Assembly: GCF_905475345.1 (NCBI RefSeq)
Contig: NC_066590.1
Location: 1,168,501-1,232,500 of the forward strand
Direction: 5' to 3'
DNA length: 64,000 nucleotides
DNA from: Vespula vulgaris
Lineage: Eukaryota > Arthropoda > Insecta > Hymenoptera > Vespidae
Numbering within the stretch: the first letter of the stretch is position 1; each line of letters begins with the position of its first letter. Positions 46,543 to 58,581 of this stretch are shown in pieces. The notes below the pieces were generated by a model. The model was not told the origin of the DNA and searched no databases. It saw nothing but the letters and a program-made list of their open reading frames with translations. The position numbers were made by a program, and so were the translations under genes.

Positions 46543-49500
46543 GGTTCCTCTTGGAGGGTGCCCCTTTCGTGGAGGCATCGTGGCTACGCTCGTGGACACG
46601 CCGCCATAATAGGCGGCGTCTTTGCGATTAGTATTGTGAGTTTCTCGATGAATGTGATTGTTGTCTACGCGCTCGCTCGCTCGCTCGCTCGCTCGCACAA
46701 CCGAGGGACTCCGTGTCCTCTACCTCCCTCTTCCTCCCCCGTACCACCTCTTCTCTCTGTGTCCTGGACACCGAAATGGGAGCCGGGCAAGCCCCATAAG
46801 GCTCGGCCACGATGCGAGTCCTCGTACTGGGCACCGTTGAGTGAGCGGCCCCGTAAGGTCCTGCAAGGCCTCGTGCTGAGCCCACAATGCGCGAAGCTAT
46901 GCCAAGCACGCGTCCCTTGTGTGTTGCGTGAGGGAGTGCGCGAGCCCTCGCCTTTGCTTAGCCCTCACCCTACTCTCGCCTCTGCCTCTGCCCTTGCTCC
47001 TGCCTCTGCCTCTCTCTCCTTCCCTCCCTCATCTTCCTTCTCTTAGCGTCCTCACGCGCCCTGCGTGCCTATATTTATAATGCATTATTTACAACTACAT
47101 GGACCCTCGAGGCTTCTCCCATCTCACCACCATCACCACCACCACCTTCTTCTTCTTCTTCTTCTTCTTCTTCTTCTTCTTCTTTGGACACCCTTGAACC
47201 TTCCCACCCTTTTCTCTTCTTTCGTTCTTCGTTCTAAAAGGGCGATGCAGTTGACCGACACCATATTATGTTCCTTCTCCTTCTCCTTCTTCTTCTTCTT
47301 CTTCTTCTTCTTCTTCTTCTTCTTCTCTACGTCCTCACCTTTTATTTTCATCCCTTTCGTTCTTCCTATTCCTTTTCTTTTTCTTCTTTCTGTCACTACT
47401 TCGTAAAGAAGTATATTAAGAATACCTTCATTTCTTCCAGCACAGCCCTGCGATATGCCGATTCTTTTATGCCCCTTCTTCTTCTTTTTCTTCATTTTTT
47501 TCTTTCTTTTTTTTTTGATTCTTTTTTTTTGTTTTTTTTTCCTTCGTAACTATTCTATCCCTTCTACCCTTTGTACTTTTTACTTTTGCCATTTACTTCG
47601 AAGCACTCCTGGGTATACGGGGTCCCATGGAAATGACAGAAATTTACACCACAGGAAAACTTCTTCTCGATTGAGACAACGTGGAAAAGGTGATCGATCG
47701 ATCTCGTTTCTCTCAAAAGAAAATCTTATCTTCTTGACCGATCCGACGACCAACACCTTTTCCGCCTTTTTTTCCTTTTCGAATATTCTTTTCCGGGTAC
47801 GGAATTTTCTTTCTCTTTCTTTCTGTCTCTTTCGTTATCTCTTTCTTTCTCTCTTTGACGAGAAAAAGAGAAAAATATTATATTACCCCTAAATGTGAGA
47901 TCGTCCTCTCTTTCTCTCTCTCCCTCTGTGTTGTTTGTAGATTAGAATAGATAACGATAATAGGCTTTTAAAATGTTTATATTTCTCGGCGGACTTCCGT
48001 CGTTGCTATTTTTGATTATTTATTTGGTCCTGTAGTTCTCGTTAGGTCGTCCAAAGTCACGTCGTTTTGTTTGAAGGAAAAATCTGAAGGAGAAGGAATA
48101 TGAGAGGAGAGCCGAGAAGATGAGCGAGGAGGGAAGAAGGGAAGGAGGGAAGAAAACAAAAAGAAAAGAAGAAAAGAAGATCTTTAAGACGTCACGTGGA
48201 GCTTGGGACGAATTCAGGGAGGGTGACGAATTCATCCTTGTTTTCTACAAACTTTGAAGAAAAAAAATAAATAAACAAATAAATAAATGAAAGAAGAAAG
48301 AAAAGAAAAGTCAATCGAATTATCGAATCAATGCGAAATTCACGTTCGTCAGGATTTAGAAGTAAGGGAGAATCGCGGCGTAAAGTAGGCACGTTACTAG
48401 CGACGGACAGTCGTATTTCTATTTCGCGTGCGCCGTCCATCGGAAGAGAGAAAGATATTAAATTCTCGGAGGTTTGCCGTTTATAAACGAATGAACGAGC
48501 ATGAAAGCCGACACTCTAAGTTGGCTCGTAAGACTCGCTATAAACTTATGTTAGCTAGCTCTAACTGTAGGTATAGGACCCAGAGGGAGAAAGAGAGAGA
48601 GAGAGAGAGATACACAACTTCCTCGTGTCGAAGGACACGAAACGTGTGAACCTGTATGACAATTTTATTACGGTCACGCGTGCCTCTTCCTCTCTTTACT
48701 CCTCCGTCCTCTTCTCGCATTCAAACATTCTTTCTTCTTCATCTGACTCTTCTTCGTTGTCTTTATTTGATTGTCTTTATTTATTTCCTTTCCTTTCCAT
48801 ATTCCTTCTTTTTCTTTTTGTCTATTTGTTTTTTTTCCTCTCCTCTATCTTCTTCTCGAGTTTAACGAGTTAAACCGTCCAAAGGATTTACCCACGATTT
48901 CCGAACGATCAGCCATACACCGTATTTCTTCGACGTCCGTTCCAAACGGCCTACCATCCGAGTCGTTATAATACGATCTTTCAAGAAACTTTTTCATTCG
49001 TTCTGAATCACTTTAACATTTCGATATTAAAATATGACGTTGGAAATATGACTTCCATCGAGTTGTACGAACGAGAATACGGACTTCTTCACGGTTGGAA
49101 ATTAAAATCGGATAGATCGATCTTGGAGAAATTAATTTCAGTGTACCTCTCTCTGCCTCTCTCTCTGTCTTTCTCTTTTTCTCTCCAAGAGGAGGATTAT
49201 GTGACGTCGAGAAAGTGCACTTTGTAGTTTGACACGATCTGGGAATCGTTGTTCTTTAGAGTTTTTCGTCGTTCGAGTTTATCGCAAGGATCGCGATGGT
49301 TCCGTGTCAGTCCGTGCGTTTGTATATATGAAAGAGCGTGCATATGTGTGCGCGTGTTGTTCTCGTTGTTGTTGGTATACCTAAGAGGAACGGAGGAAGA
49401 ACTACGTGGAAAACGAAATAAATAAAGAACGTAGACGTTTTACAGTTAATTGTCGCCACGTGGAGAAAGACAGGAAAAGAGAGAGAAAGAAAGAGACAGA

Positions 49501-49797
49501 GAGAGCTCCGTAGAAGCGAGTCTACCAGGCCGACGGGGCGAAGAGAAGGCCACGTGAAAGCACTGCGAGAAGATCGGAGAAGGACGAAGAAAGAGAACTT
49601 CGGAGTGGGTGGCCGTCGCCTCAGATCCTAATCTTCTTCTTTACGAGGTCTTGTCCTTCCTTCGTAGCCGACCTCTACGTGCGTGCACATCCTTCGCGAG
49701 AGTGAATATCTTCGTTGAGAAATCGCGGAACAAACACGACGTTTACCAATCCAAAATATCCCTTTCAATAAAAGATTCGTCCCGTTCGCTCGTGTAA

Positions 49798-49827
49798 ATC
49801 GATCGATCGATCGATCGATCGATCGAT
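49798..49827. repeat. (ATCG)n self-complementary tetranucleotide repeat
   Basis: Seven to eight ATCG units. The unit is its own reverse complement when shifted, so each strand can fold on itself. Confidence 0.94.
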
Positions 49828-50430
49828 AGCTACGTAGGTACGTACGTATATATGTATATATGCATGTATGTATATATGTAAATACGTACAATACGCATCT
49901 CGAATTTCTTCGAACGTGTTTATGTTTAAAACAACCTGTTCGAACGGATTCCGCAAATTCGTGCGTTGTTTTACGTTTTTTCTTTTTTTCATGTTTTATT
50001 TTCTCTACTTTTCCTTCTTTTCTCTTTCCTCTTCTTTTTTCTCTCTGCACGAGGTTTATTCGCGTCGAACTCGTCGCAAACATTGTCCGTCGATTGTCCA
50101 CGTCAACGCGTCCGTTTATCTTCTTTTAACATTTCCGATAAATCTCTTTGAAACGGGGAAATATTTTCTGACGATCTAAACGTCCCTTTCGTTTCGCATA
50201 GACATCTTCTGTTTTATATGTAGATATATATCTTGGCAAATAAAAGGATAGCTTCATTCATGCTTGTTCAACCGTACCAATGGTAATAAAATATATATAT
50301 AAATACATATACATATACATATACGGGTGATCATTGTCCGCACGTTCGAGAGCGTCACTTTCCTCCTCCGCATTTCGCGGATCTCGACTTTCCTTCTGGA
50401 GATTCTCTGGTACGTGGTAAAGTTTAGGAG

Positions 50431-50503
<73 letters not shown>

Positions 50504-53184
50504 AAAGAAAAAGAGAAAAAGAAAAAAAGAGAGAGAGAGAAAGAGAGCCAAATCAGCTACGTGCACCGAATATTGAAAGGAAGTAAAAAATAAAGGTAGG
50601 AGGAGGTGAGGCTAGGGGAAGATGAGGGGAAGACGAGGGCAGCGCATCCTCTCAAGAGGATATTTGCGCCGAAAGCGGCATGAGCACCAGATTGACGGCC
50701 GACCACCCGGGCCACGGTGGGTCTTGCACGATCCTGAAACGGGCGACACAACGTTCCTCTTTCTTTCTCTTTTCTCTTCTCATCTCATCTCATCTTCTTC
50801 TTCTTCTTCTTCTTCTTCTTCTTCTTCTTCTTCTTCTTCTTCTTCTTCTTCTTTTCTTCCTTTCTTCCTCTCTCGGAAATTTCGTCGCGCATTCTCCATC
50901 CCAATAAGATCGCCGTAGGTAGCTCTGAAAATTCGCGAGGGAGTTTAATGTCGACGTATAACACCCGTCGGTAAAAGATCTTGTTTTCGTAGTAAACGAC
51001 TTTCACCGTACATTAGAACTCCTACGCCATGAGAGAGAAAACTGGATTCGCTCACGAAGAACTTTGTTACATTTTTATTTTGGATTTAAAGCTTTCGCGG
51101 GAATAAAGGTTACTTCTGGGGAAGGATTCTGGGAGGGGGGGAGAAAAAATTGAAGGAGTATGTCCGTCTATTCGGTAGAGAAGAAAAGAAGAAAAAATAC
51201 AAAGATAAAAAAAGAGAAGGAGAGAGAAAGAGAGGGAGAGATAGGTAAAGGGAATGGGAGAACCAGTTCGTCAAATTTTCGACACGATCGACTGAACGAC
51301 AATAAAACAGCAATGAGGATACACACGGTGGTGGTCCTGGTTCCACTTTTGTTGATCCTTCGTTGGAGACGACGAAGACGACAAAATCGTCTGCCATACG
51401 TCGTTCTACCTAGCTGGTGAATCTCGCGGAAGTGGAGGGTGAGAGAGGGAAAAAATGAGAGAGAAAGAGACAGATAGATGGATATATATATATGTAAAGA
51501 AAGAGAGAAAGAGAGAGAGAGAGAGAAAAAGAGAGGAGAATGCGACGATCGTCGGCCAGTGATCAGGATGATCCTTCGGGTATTCCTCACGCCTCGTTGC
51601 AGCGAGATATCCATGGCACCCGGTGCCGATCGAAAAATCGTTCCTGAGGACCGAGAAAACACGAACCCTCTCTTTCTTTCTCCCTCTCTTTCTCCCTCTC
51701 TTTCTCTGTCTCTCTCTTACTCTTTCTCTCTTGTCCTCGCACGTGTGGTCTCTTCTGCGCGGATCTAGTCTCTTGTCATGGATACGCGTTCTCTTCTCTT
51801 TTCCTCCTCCTCTTCCTCCTCCTCTTCTTCTTCTTCTTCTTCCTCCTCCTCCTCCTCCTCCTCCTCCTCCTCCTCTTCTCTTCTCTCACATTCAGTGTTT
51901 CTCTCTCTATCTCTTCTCTCTTCCTCTGGCGCGAGCGCACGCCCGGTTATCTCGTATTCTTCCGATGTTTCTACCCCGTGTTTCGTACTGACGCTCGGGT
52001 TAACATCGAGAAATCGCGTGGGCAGGTAATCGAGTAGGGCCTTCGCGAGAATTTAAGATCGTCGTATCCACGTTCTTGCGCGTCGGGTCCCCTCCTTCCG
52101 CCCCGTGCTCTCTCTCTCTCTCTTCTCTCGACCATCTCTTTCTCGTTCTCTCTTTCTCTTTCTCTTTCTTTCTTTCTTTCTTTCTGCTTCTCTTCTTCTG
52201 AGATTAAGCTTCGATTCGCGTCGGCCTTTGAAAGGGTAGACACGTCGGTTCCATCGCCCATTTCGTCCATCCATGAGATCTCAAAGAGAGAGAATGAAAG
52301 AAATGGATAGATAGATAGAGAGAGAGAGAGAGAGATTTGTCTTCGATCGTTCAGAGACATCGATCGTTCTATTTTCTCTTCTTACATATTGAGAAGAAGA
52401 ATGCCGAAGAGCAATTACATAATTAACGAGAATGTGAGAAAATAGAATCTTGGTCAACCCACGTCAGGTTGGATCAACGTCAAAAACTATTTCTCAAAAG
52501 ATCGCCCGTCCATCTCGGTTGTCAGAGAGCAAATTCGAAATTTCAACGAGACGCAATCGCCATTTGTCAAAGCAACCACGGACAGATTCGTTTGAGTCTT
52601 ATCGATTCTCTTCATTTTTTATTTTCTTTTTAGATACGTTTAAACCTTGACTTGGGTATGTTGTGGAAAGTTTTGAGGGAAAGAGGAGAAAGAAGGAAAG
52701 AAGAAAAAATAATAGAAAAAAGAAAGGAAAAATTACAAATAATAATGATAATAACAATAATAATAAGAAACGTTCCAGGATTATATATATACATATATAT
52801 ATGCAAAGCAATGGACCAATCCCGGTAGATATATTCTGTTTGAAGAAAGATATCGAATATCTCCTATGTTTTTTAAACGTTAGCGAGCGAGGAGAGGAGC
52901 TATATTATACGCGCACGATAGGAGAGGGAACGAGAATATTTCCCTCATCAGCAAAGTCACCGGTTATCTTGATCGAAGTGACAAGCCGACGAAACGTCAC
53001 TGGTGGGTTCCGGCTTGGTGGTTCCTCGCTCGCAAAATGCCTACCGAAGGACGAGGGTGACACGTTGAGAATATCGGCCCTCACCCTCCTACGATGTAGA
53101 GAAAAGTATATCTTCCTTCTCCTCCTCCTCTTTCACATCCTCTTCTTCTTCTTCTTCTTCTTCTTTCGTTTCTCACCGAGGAGA

Positions 53185-53205
53185 CGAAAGAGAAAGAGAA
53201 AGAGA

Positions 53206-53282
<77 letters not shown>
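53185..53282. repeat. (GA)n microsatellite, about 100 bp
   Basis: AAAGAG units pass into a long pure GA run that ends at 53281. It is preceded by a CTT tract at 53130-53165 on the same strand, making a pyrimidine-to-purine switch. Confidence 0.94.
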
Positions 53283-54390
53283 GTAGGAGTTCAGGACCGC
53301 TTCGTTCTTTCCAGAAGGATTACAGGTTTGCGGAGAGATCGAGATCTGAGCCCTCGGTGCTGATCGTACGGATGGACGGACGGACGAGAGCGAACCGGAC
53401 GGTTCCCACACGGCGCTTAATTGATCGATTCGAAAATCTTGGTGATCGCCCGGAGGATCTGCTCGAGCGTTTACCATAGATCGTGTCCAGATTTTCTTTC
53501 TTCTTTCCTTCACCTTCCTTTCTCTGTCAAACTCTTGAGAGCATAATAAATTCTTTCGTACCCTCCTTTCCTTCCGTCATCTCTTTTCCTCGCTCAATCT
53601 CTCTCTCTCTCTTTCGTTTTATTTCTCTTTCTCTTCTTCACATTCTCTTTAGGATAACGAAATAAGAAGAAGAAAGAAAAAAATCAGGGGTAACGGTGGG
53701 GGTTGGGTTAGACCGAGTTGGGTTGGGGGAGAGCGAGAGTGGCCGAATATTTCTTAAGATTATGACGTCACAGTGCCAGTTAGTCCTGGCTTACCGGTGT
53801 AATCCCTCGTAATACTCAACCTCTCGATCTCTCATCTCTTTCTCTTTCTCTTTCTCTCTCTTCCCCCTCTTACTCTTCTTCTTTCATCTTCATCTTAGTT
53901 TTATTATCGTTATTATTCCTTTTCTTCTTTTTTTCTTTTTTTCATCATCGCTACCACCACCATCATCCTCATCATCATCATCATCATTATCATCATAATC
54001 ATCATCATTATTATTATTTTTTCTTTCTTATTTTTTTCTGTCGTTCAATCTCGCCTAGTGCCGAATGGCGGTCGTTCGTTTCAATGCCGTTGCTGCCCCC
54101 GCACTGATCCTTCTCGTTCGTCTAATGGGCAACGACGAGCCAAATAGCGACCAACAAAGTAAAGTGCCTACATCTCTCTCTTTTCATCTTGGTCGGTTAG
54201 CGTCCGTGCGAACGAGGTCGATTCGTTACAGAGAGACAGTACGAGATTGGTAATCGATCGACGGTAACTGTTTAAGAATCCCCATGGCTCTCTCTTTTCG
54301 CACGGTTCGTTACGGACATCTTGATCTCCGGTATATCGTAATAAATCCTCCTTGGACTATCGTATTACTTCGACAGGATGTAACTTCTGT

Positions 54391-54421
<31 letters not shown>

Positions 54422-54425
54422 GGGG
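54391..54425. repeat. (GA)n followed by a G15 homopolymer
   Basis: Ten GA units (54391-54410) run straight into 15 consecutive guanines (54411-54425). This is the only long G homopolymer in the window. Confidence 0.9.
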
Positions 54426-55397
54426 TGAGAGAGAAGAAGAGTAGTAGGACGTATGATTAACCGATCTGTCGACAGTCGAGCGGATAATCGGCTTGAGTAA
54501 GAAAGAAGAAGAAGAAGGAGAAGTAAAAGAGGAATAAGACGAAGAAGGAAGAAGAAGAAGAACAAGAAGAAGAAGAAGAAGAAGAAGAGAAGGAAGATGG
54601 TCCAACTCGCGATCGTCCCGAACAGTTTCATGATCCATTCTGAAAGTCGTAAATGGAAAGTTTAGCGTCCGCGGAAGACTTTAGCGAGACTGTTAAACGG
54701 GGGACTCGATAAATTCCAAATCTTTTGTCACCGCTAACGACCGCACGACAGTTAACTGCTCCTTGGAAAAATATTAGCAATAAATTTTTGCTTCCACTTG
54801 ATTTAGTGCCGCCGTTTCTAGCCTGGCTCCTCGTCGCTCGTTACGCGACGCTAGAAGATCGTTGGTTAAATCTCTTACATAGGTTTGTCCGAGTTTGATT
54901 CGACGAGTTTTTGAATCATCGTTGGCGGATCGAAACAAATATACCGTGAGATACGATACGTATATATGGTATAAGATACATTTTCTATGTGTTAACGTAG
55001 GGATCCTTCGACTGTAAATCGGGAGAAGAAAATCTCATGGAGAGTCTTCCGCTTCCGCGTGAGAATGGCGTGTCTTGATAAAAAGGAAAGAAAAAGAGAA
55101 GAAAAAAATCGATGTACAGGGCGGAAGAGGAAGGAAGGAAGGAAGGAAGGAAGGAAGAAAGAAAGAAAGAAAGAAAGAAAAGAAGGAAGGAAGGAAGGAA
55201 GGAAGGGCTCGTAAGATCGGGCCTACGTCGTTGAAAGGCAGAGGTCAAGGATCATCCCCGGTAAGAAAATTCTGATTACGTAACTCAGGCGCGTCGAGAG
55301 TTTCTTCGAGCCGAGGAGGATTCGAGAAGGGGCGAAGCGGAGGATGTGGGGTGAGGAAAGAAAGGTAAGAGAAAGAAAAAGAGAGAAAGAGAAAGGA

Positions 55398-55428
<31 letters not shown>

Positions 55429-55554
55429 CGGTGGAAAGGGGTCGCCCACGCACGCGTAGGATAATTGCACGCGTGATTCTCCCTCGCGCGGAACTCACTC
55501 GCATCTGCATGCGAGAAAAGAGAGAAGATCTTCGGGAAAGAGGAGGAGGAAGTA

Positions 55555-55598
<44 letters not shown>

Positions 55599-55725
55599 GA
55601 GGATGGAGCCCGGTGGTGCTCGAGGAGAGGAGGTCAGAGGTCAGCCGCACTCTCGAGGAGGCAGACGCGACGCCCACCGAGCGACACCCACGCGAAAATC
55701 CTTCTCTACCTCGGGATATGCCCTC

Positions 55726-55797
55726 CTCTTCCTCCTCCTCCTTCTTCACTACCTCCTCTTCTACCTCTCCAACGCATCTTCTTCTTCTTCTTCTTCT

Positions 55798-55832
<35 letters not shown>

Positions 55833-55861
55833 TCTTCCTCTTTTCTTCTTCTTCTTCTTCT

Positions 55862-55923
<62 letters not shown>

Positions 55924-55965
55924 GTCGTCTTCTTCTTCTTCTTGTTCTTCTTCCTCTTCCGAATC
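55726..55965. repeat. Compound (CCT)n-(CTT)n-(CGT)n-(CTT)n tract
   Basis: About 240 bases of pyrimidine-rich triplets, with 18 or so consecutive CGT units near 55863-55917. Every frame is open, which explains the five overlapping long frames on both strands. Confidence 0.93.
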
Positions 55966-57167
55966 CACCACAGACGAGAATGGTTGCCGCACCCTCGACG
56001 CCACTTGGAGAACAAACTTCCTTCTCGTACGAGTCCATGGCCACCATCGGACTCGATCACGATTTTCCCTTAAATTCCATCCATAGCAAATTATTATTAA
56101 ACGTACTCGTGCGACTCTCAACGACGCAGGCGGTATATACTCTTCTTTGTGAGAGTTCTCCCCTATAATTAACGTCTCCTCTTGGCGCACCCATGTATCA
56201 ACATATGTATGTATATATATATATATATATGTATGTATATATATATGTATATATATATATGTACGTATATACGTAACATGCTATACGTAGTCCTCGAGTA
56301 AATGCGACGTACCAATCGTGTCGCCTGTCAACTTCCTCGTACTTTTCGTCCTACCGTTTTCCGACCCACTTTTCCCCTACCCTTTTTTATTTGTTATACC
56401 TTTTGTTTCTTTATTTTCTTCTTCTTCTTCTTCTTTTTTTTGTGTTTTTTTATTTCTTTACTTCCTTTATTTTCTTCATCATCTTCTTTTTTTCTTCTTT
56501 TCTTTTCTTTTCTTTTCTTTTCTTTTCTTTCTCTCCCATTTATCTAATCCACGCGAACGCGAATAGAGTGAAGAAGAATTATAGAATAAAAACAAAGTCA
56601 ACGTAGCCATTGGCTGTGGAAAGGTTCGGTTATTCTTATTCTCATTTCTTCTTTCTTCGAAATGATTAATTACCAGCTGGCTCGTTCCTTCGAACGCAGA
56701 GTTGCTTACGCGACTTATTGATTTTATGACGGCTGAAAGAGTTTCGGAGTGTCTGTCTGTCTGTCTGTCTTTCCTTCTCTCTCTCCTCTCTATCTTTCTC
56801 TCTATCTCTTTTTCTTTCCCTCGCGTTAAACTAATTGCGACTTGGCTGCGTTACGAATAGCCTACGTACGCAGGAACGTTGAAATTAACGATGCGCTCTC
56901 TCTTTTCTCTCTCTTATTCCCTTTCATCCTCTCTCTCTCTCTCTCTCTTTCTCGATTTCAACGAAATATATATGCGACGAGAAAGCTCTCGTACGAACGT
57001 TTTCAAGGGACGAGGGTTACGCGGGACAATTAAGCGAACCTTGAAATTTATCAGCTGGTCTCACCGTTGGTTATTTACGAGGGGGTGGCTTTGGGCTCTG
57101 ACCAAGTAGAGAAACGACGCCTTCGCAATCTCTCGCGATGGATCTTCGAGCTTCCGGAAGCTGTCCA

Positions 57168-57214
<47 letters not shown>

Positions 57215-57739
57215 CCCTTTCTCTGTCTCCGTTTCTCGGTTTTTATCTTTCCTCATTCTCTTATGGCTCTGAGTGGTGCTGCGATAGGAAAGACACGAGA
57301 CCAAAGAGAGTAGGAGGTGGTGTGTTTCTCTATCGCTTAAAGCCTTCGAAAAGAGAGATCTTTTGGATCGATAAGGAGCCACCTGACACAGAACACGAAG
57401 AGGTCAGGTATCCGCGGATATATCCGCGCGTGTTTGCGGAGGTGGAAGGCAGAGCTCTGCTGTTAAGTATCAGCAACAGGGATTAGTCCACATCGAAAGC
57501 TTCTATTTGCGCTTGGACTCGGACCGATAGGTAAAGACATTCGGTTTAAACGGTTTTCACGCTTTGTCGGCTATGTGTAAACGGAAGGAGTTCTTAGGAA
57601 CTTTCGTCGATCGAGTGGAAGAAGTAGAAGAAGAAGAAGAAAAAGAAGAAAAAGAAGAAGGAGAAGAAGAGATGCGTCTCGCGTGCACGCGAGATCTCGA
57701 GAAATAAGAGAGAAAGAAAGAAAGAAAGAGAGAGAGAGA

Positions 57740-57778
<39 letters not shown>

Positions 57779-57975
57779 AAAAGAAAAAGAAAAAGAAAAA
57801 GAAGAACTTTTTCTCGGAGGCTTTATCTCTCTCTTTCGGTCTTTTCACGGCTCCTCGTTGTGTAGCGCGGAGAGGGGAGCTCTTAAGAAGGGTGAGAAGT
57901 GTCACCAGGTTTTATGCGCCGGCCCAAAGGAGGACGTCGAAGTAAAAAAGGAGGAAGTCCGAAAGGCGAGAAAGG

Positions 57976-58035
<60 letters not shown>

Positions 58036-58139
58036 AGGAGATCTCTCAATGGAGATAGGGCCCAGAGAGAAGGGAGCAACGGGGGGAGCTATGGAGTTCG
58101 GGGTCCATCGCGCGAAGGTTTCGTGAGAGTAATTTGTCG

Positions 58140-58549
58140 TGCGACCACCTCCGGGAATGTTTAAATGAATTGCTCGGGGTGGGCCCTACCACGAGCCTTC
58201 GGAGGACTTTTATCGGCGCGACATCTTGTACGGGAATGCGGGCCCCAACAGGAATAAGAGGCAGAACCAAAACCACACCGCTTCAAAGAGAGAGAGAGAG
58301 ACAGAGAGAGAAGGACCTTTTTTGGTGGGGCCAAGAGAGGAGAGAGAGAGAGTCGACTTACCTCCCAGTCGGTTTATCGCTCAATCCGCGCTCACGGCTA
58401 ATGGATTCGTCTTCGCGCGAGTGCGACCGTATCCGGCGAGTATCGATCGGCACCTGTGTCCGTAAAATGTCCTCTCTAACCTTCTCGATTCTTGTCCGTT
58501 TCGAGACAATCCTTCCCTTTGCGAACGATAACCAATGATATCTACCTTT

Positions 58550-58581
<32 letters not shown>

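Larger units (their letters stand above)
46200..52400. other. Intergenic microsatellite patchwork with a GC-rich island
   Basis: Repeats: (GAA)n 46448-46542, (CGCT)n 46669-46696, (CTT)n 47142-47185 and 47281-47327, (ATCG)n 49798-49827, (GA)n 50436-50500, (CTT)n 50790-50853, CCT/CTT 51796-51880, (CTTT)n 52148-52185. A GC-rich island at 46550-47060 has several open frames and a short perfect hairpin at 46598-46619, but no recognised protein. Other unique islands lie at 46200-46420, 47590-47760, 48300-48560, 48860-49460, 49500-49800, 50590-50750, 50880-51150 and 51550-51660. CACGTG E-boxes occur at about 48193, 49458 and 49551. Confidence 0.5.
52400..58140. other. Intergenic microsatellite patchwork, no recognised gene
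   Basis: Repeats: (GA)n 53185-53282, (ATC)n 53957-54019, (GA)n plus a G run 54391-54425, (GAA)n 54498-54597, (GGAA)n 55130-55207, (GA)n 55365-55428 and 55558-55596, CTT/CGT 55726-55965, (TA)n 56209-56268, (CTTTT)n 56496-56530, (CT)n 57170-57210, (GA)n 57711-57800 and 57976-58034. Unique islands: 52440-52670, 52800-53100, 53285-53500, 53670-53830, 54050-54370, 54640-55080, 55970-56200, 56580-56740, 56820-57160 and 57230-57620. A full CRE, TGACGTCA, lies at 53763-53770. A 16-base palindrome lies at 57413-57428. Confidence 0.5.

Noticed and set aside
46378..47046. 222-codon plus-strand frame across the GC-rich island
   Set aside because: The first part is a poly-Glu GAA repeat. The rest is Pro/Ser/Ala-rich with no family match that I recognise.
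55344..56190. Overlapping long frames on both strands
   Set aside because: CTT, CCT and CGT triplet arrays contain no stop codons in several frames. The products are runs of Ser, Leu, Val, Asp, Glu or Arg only.
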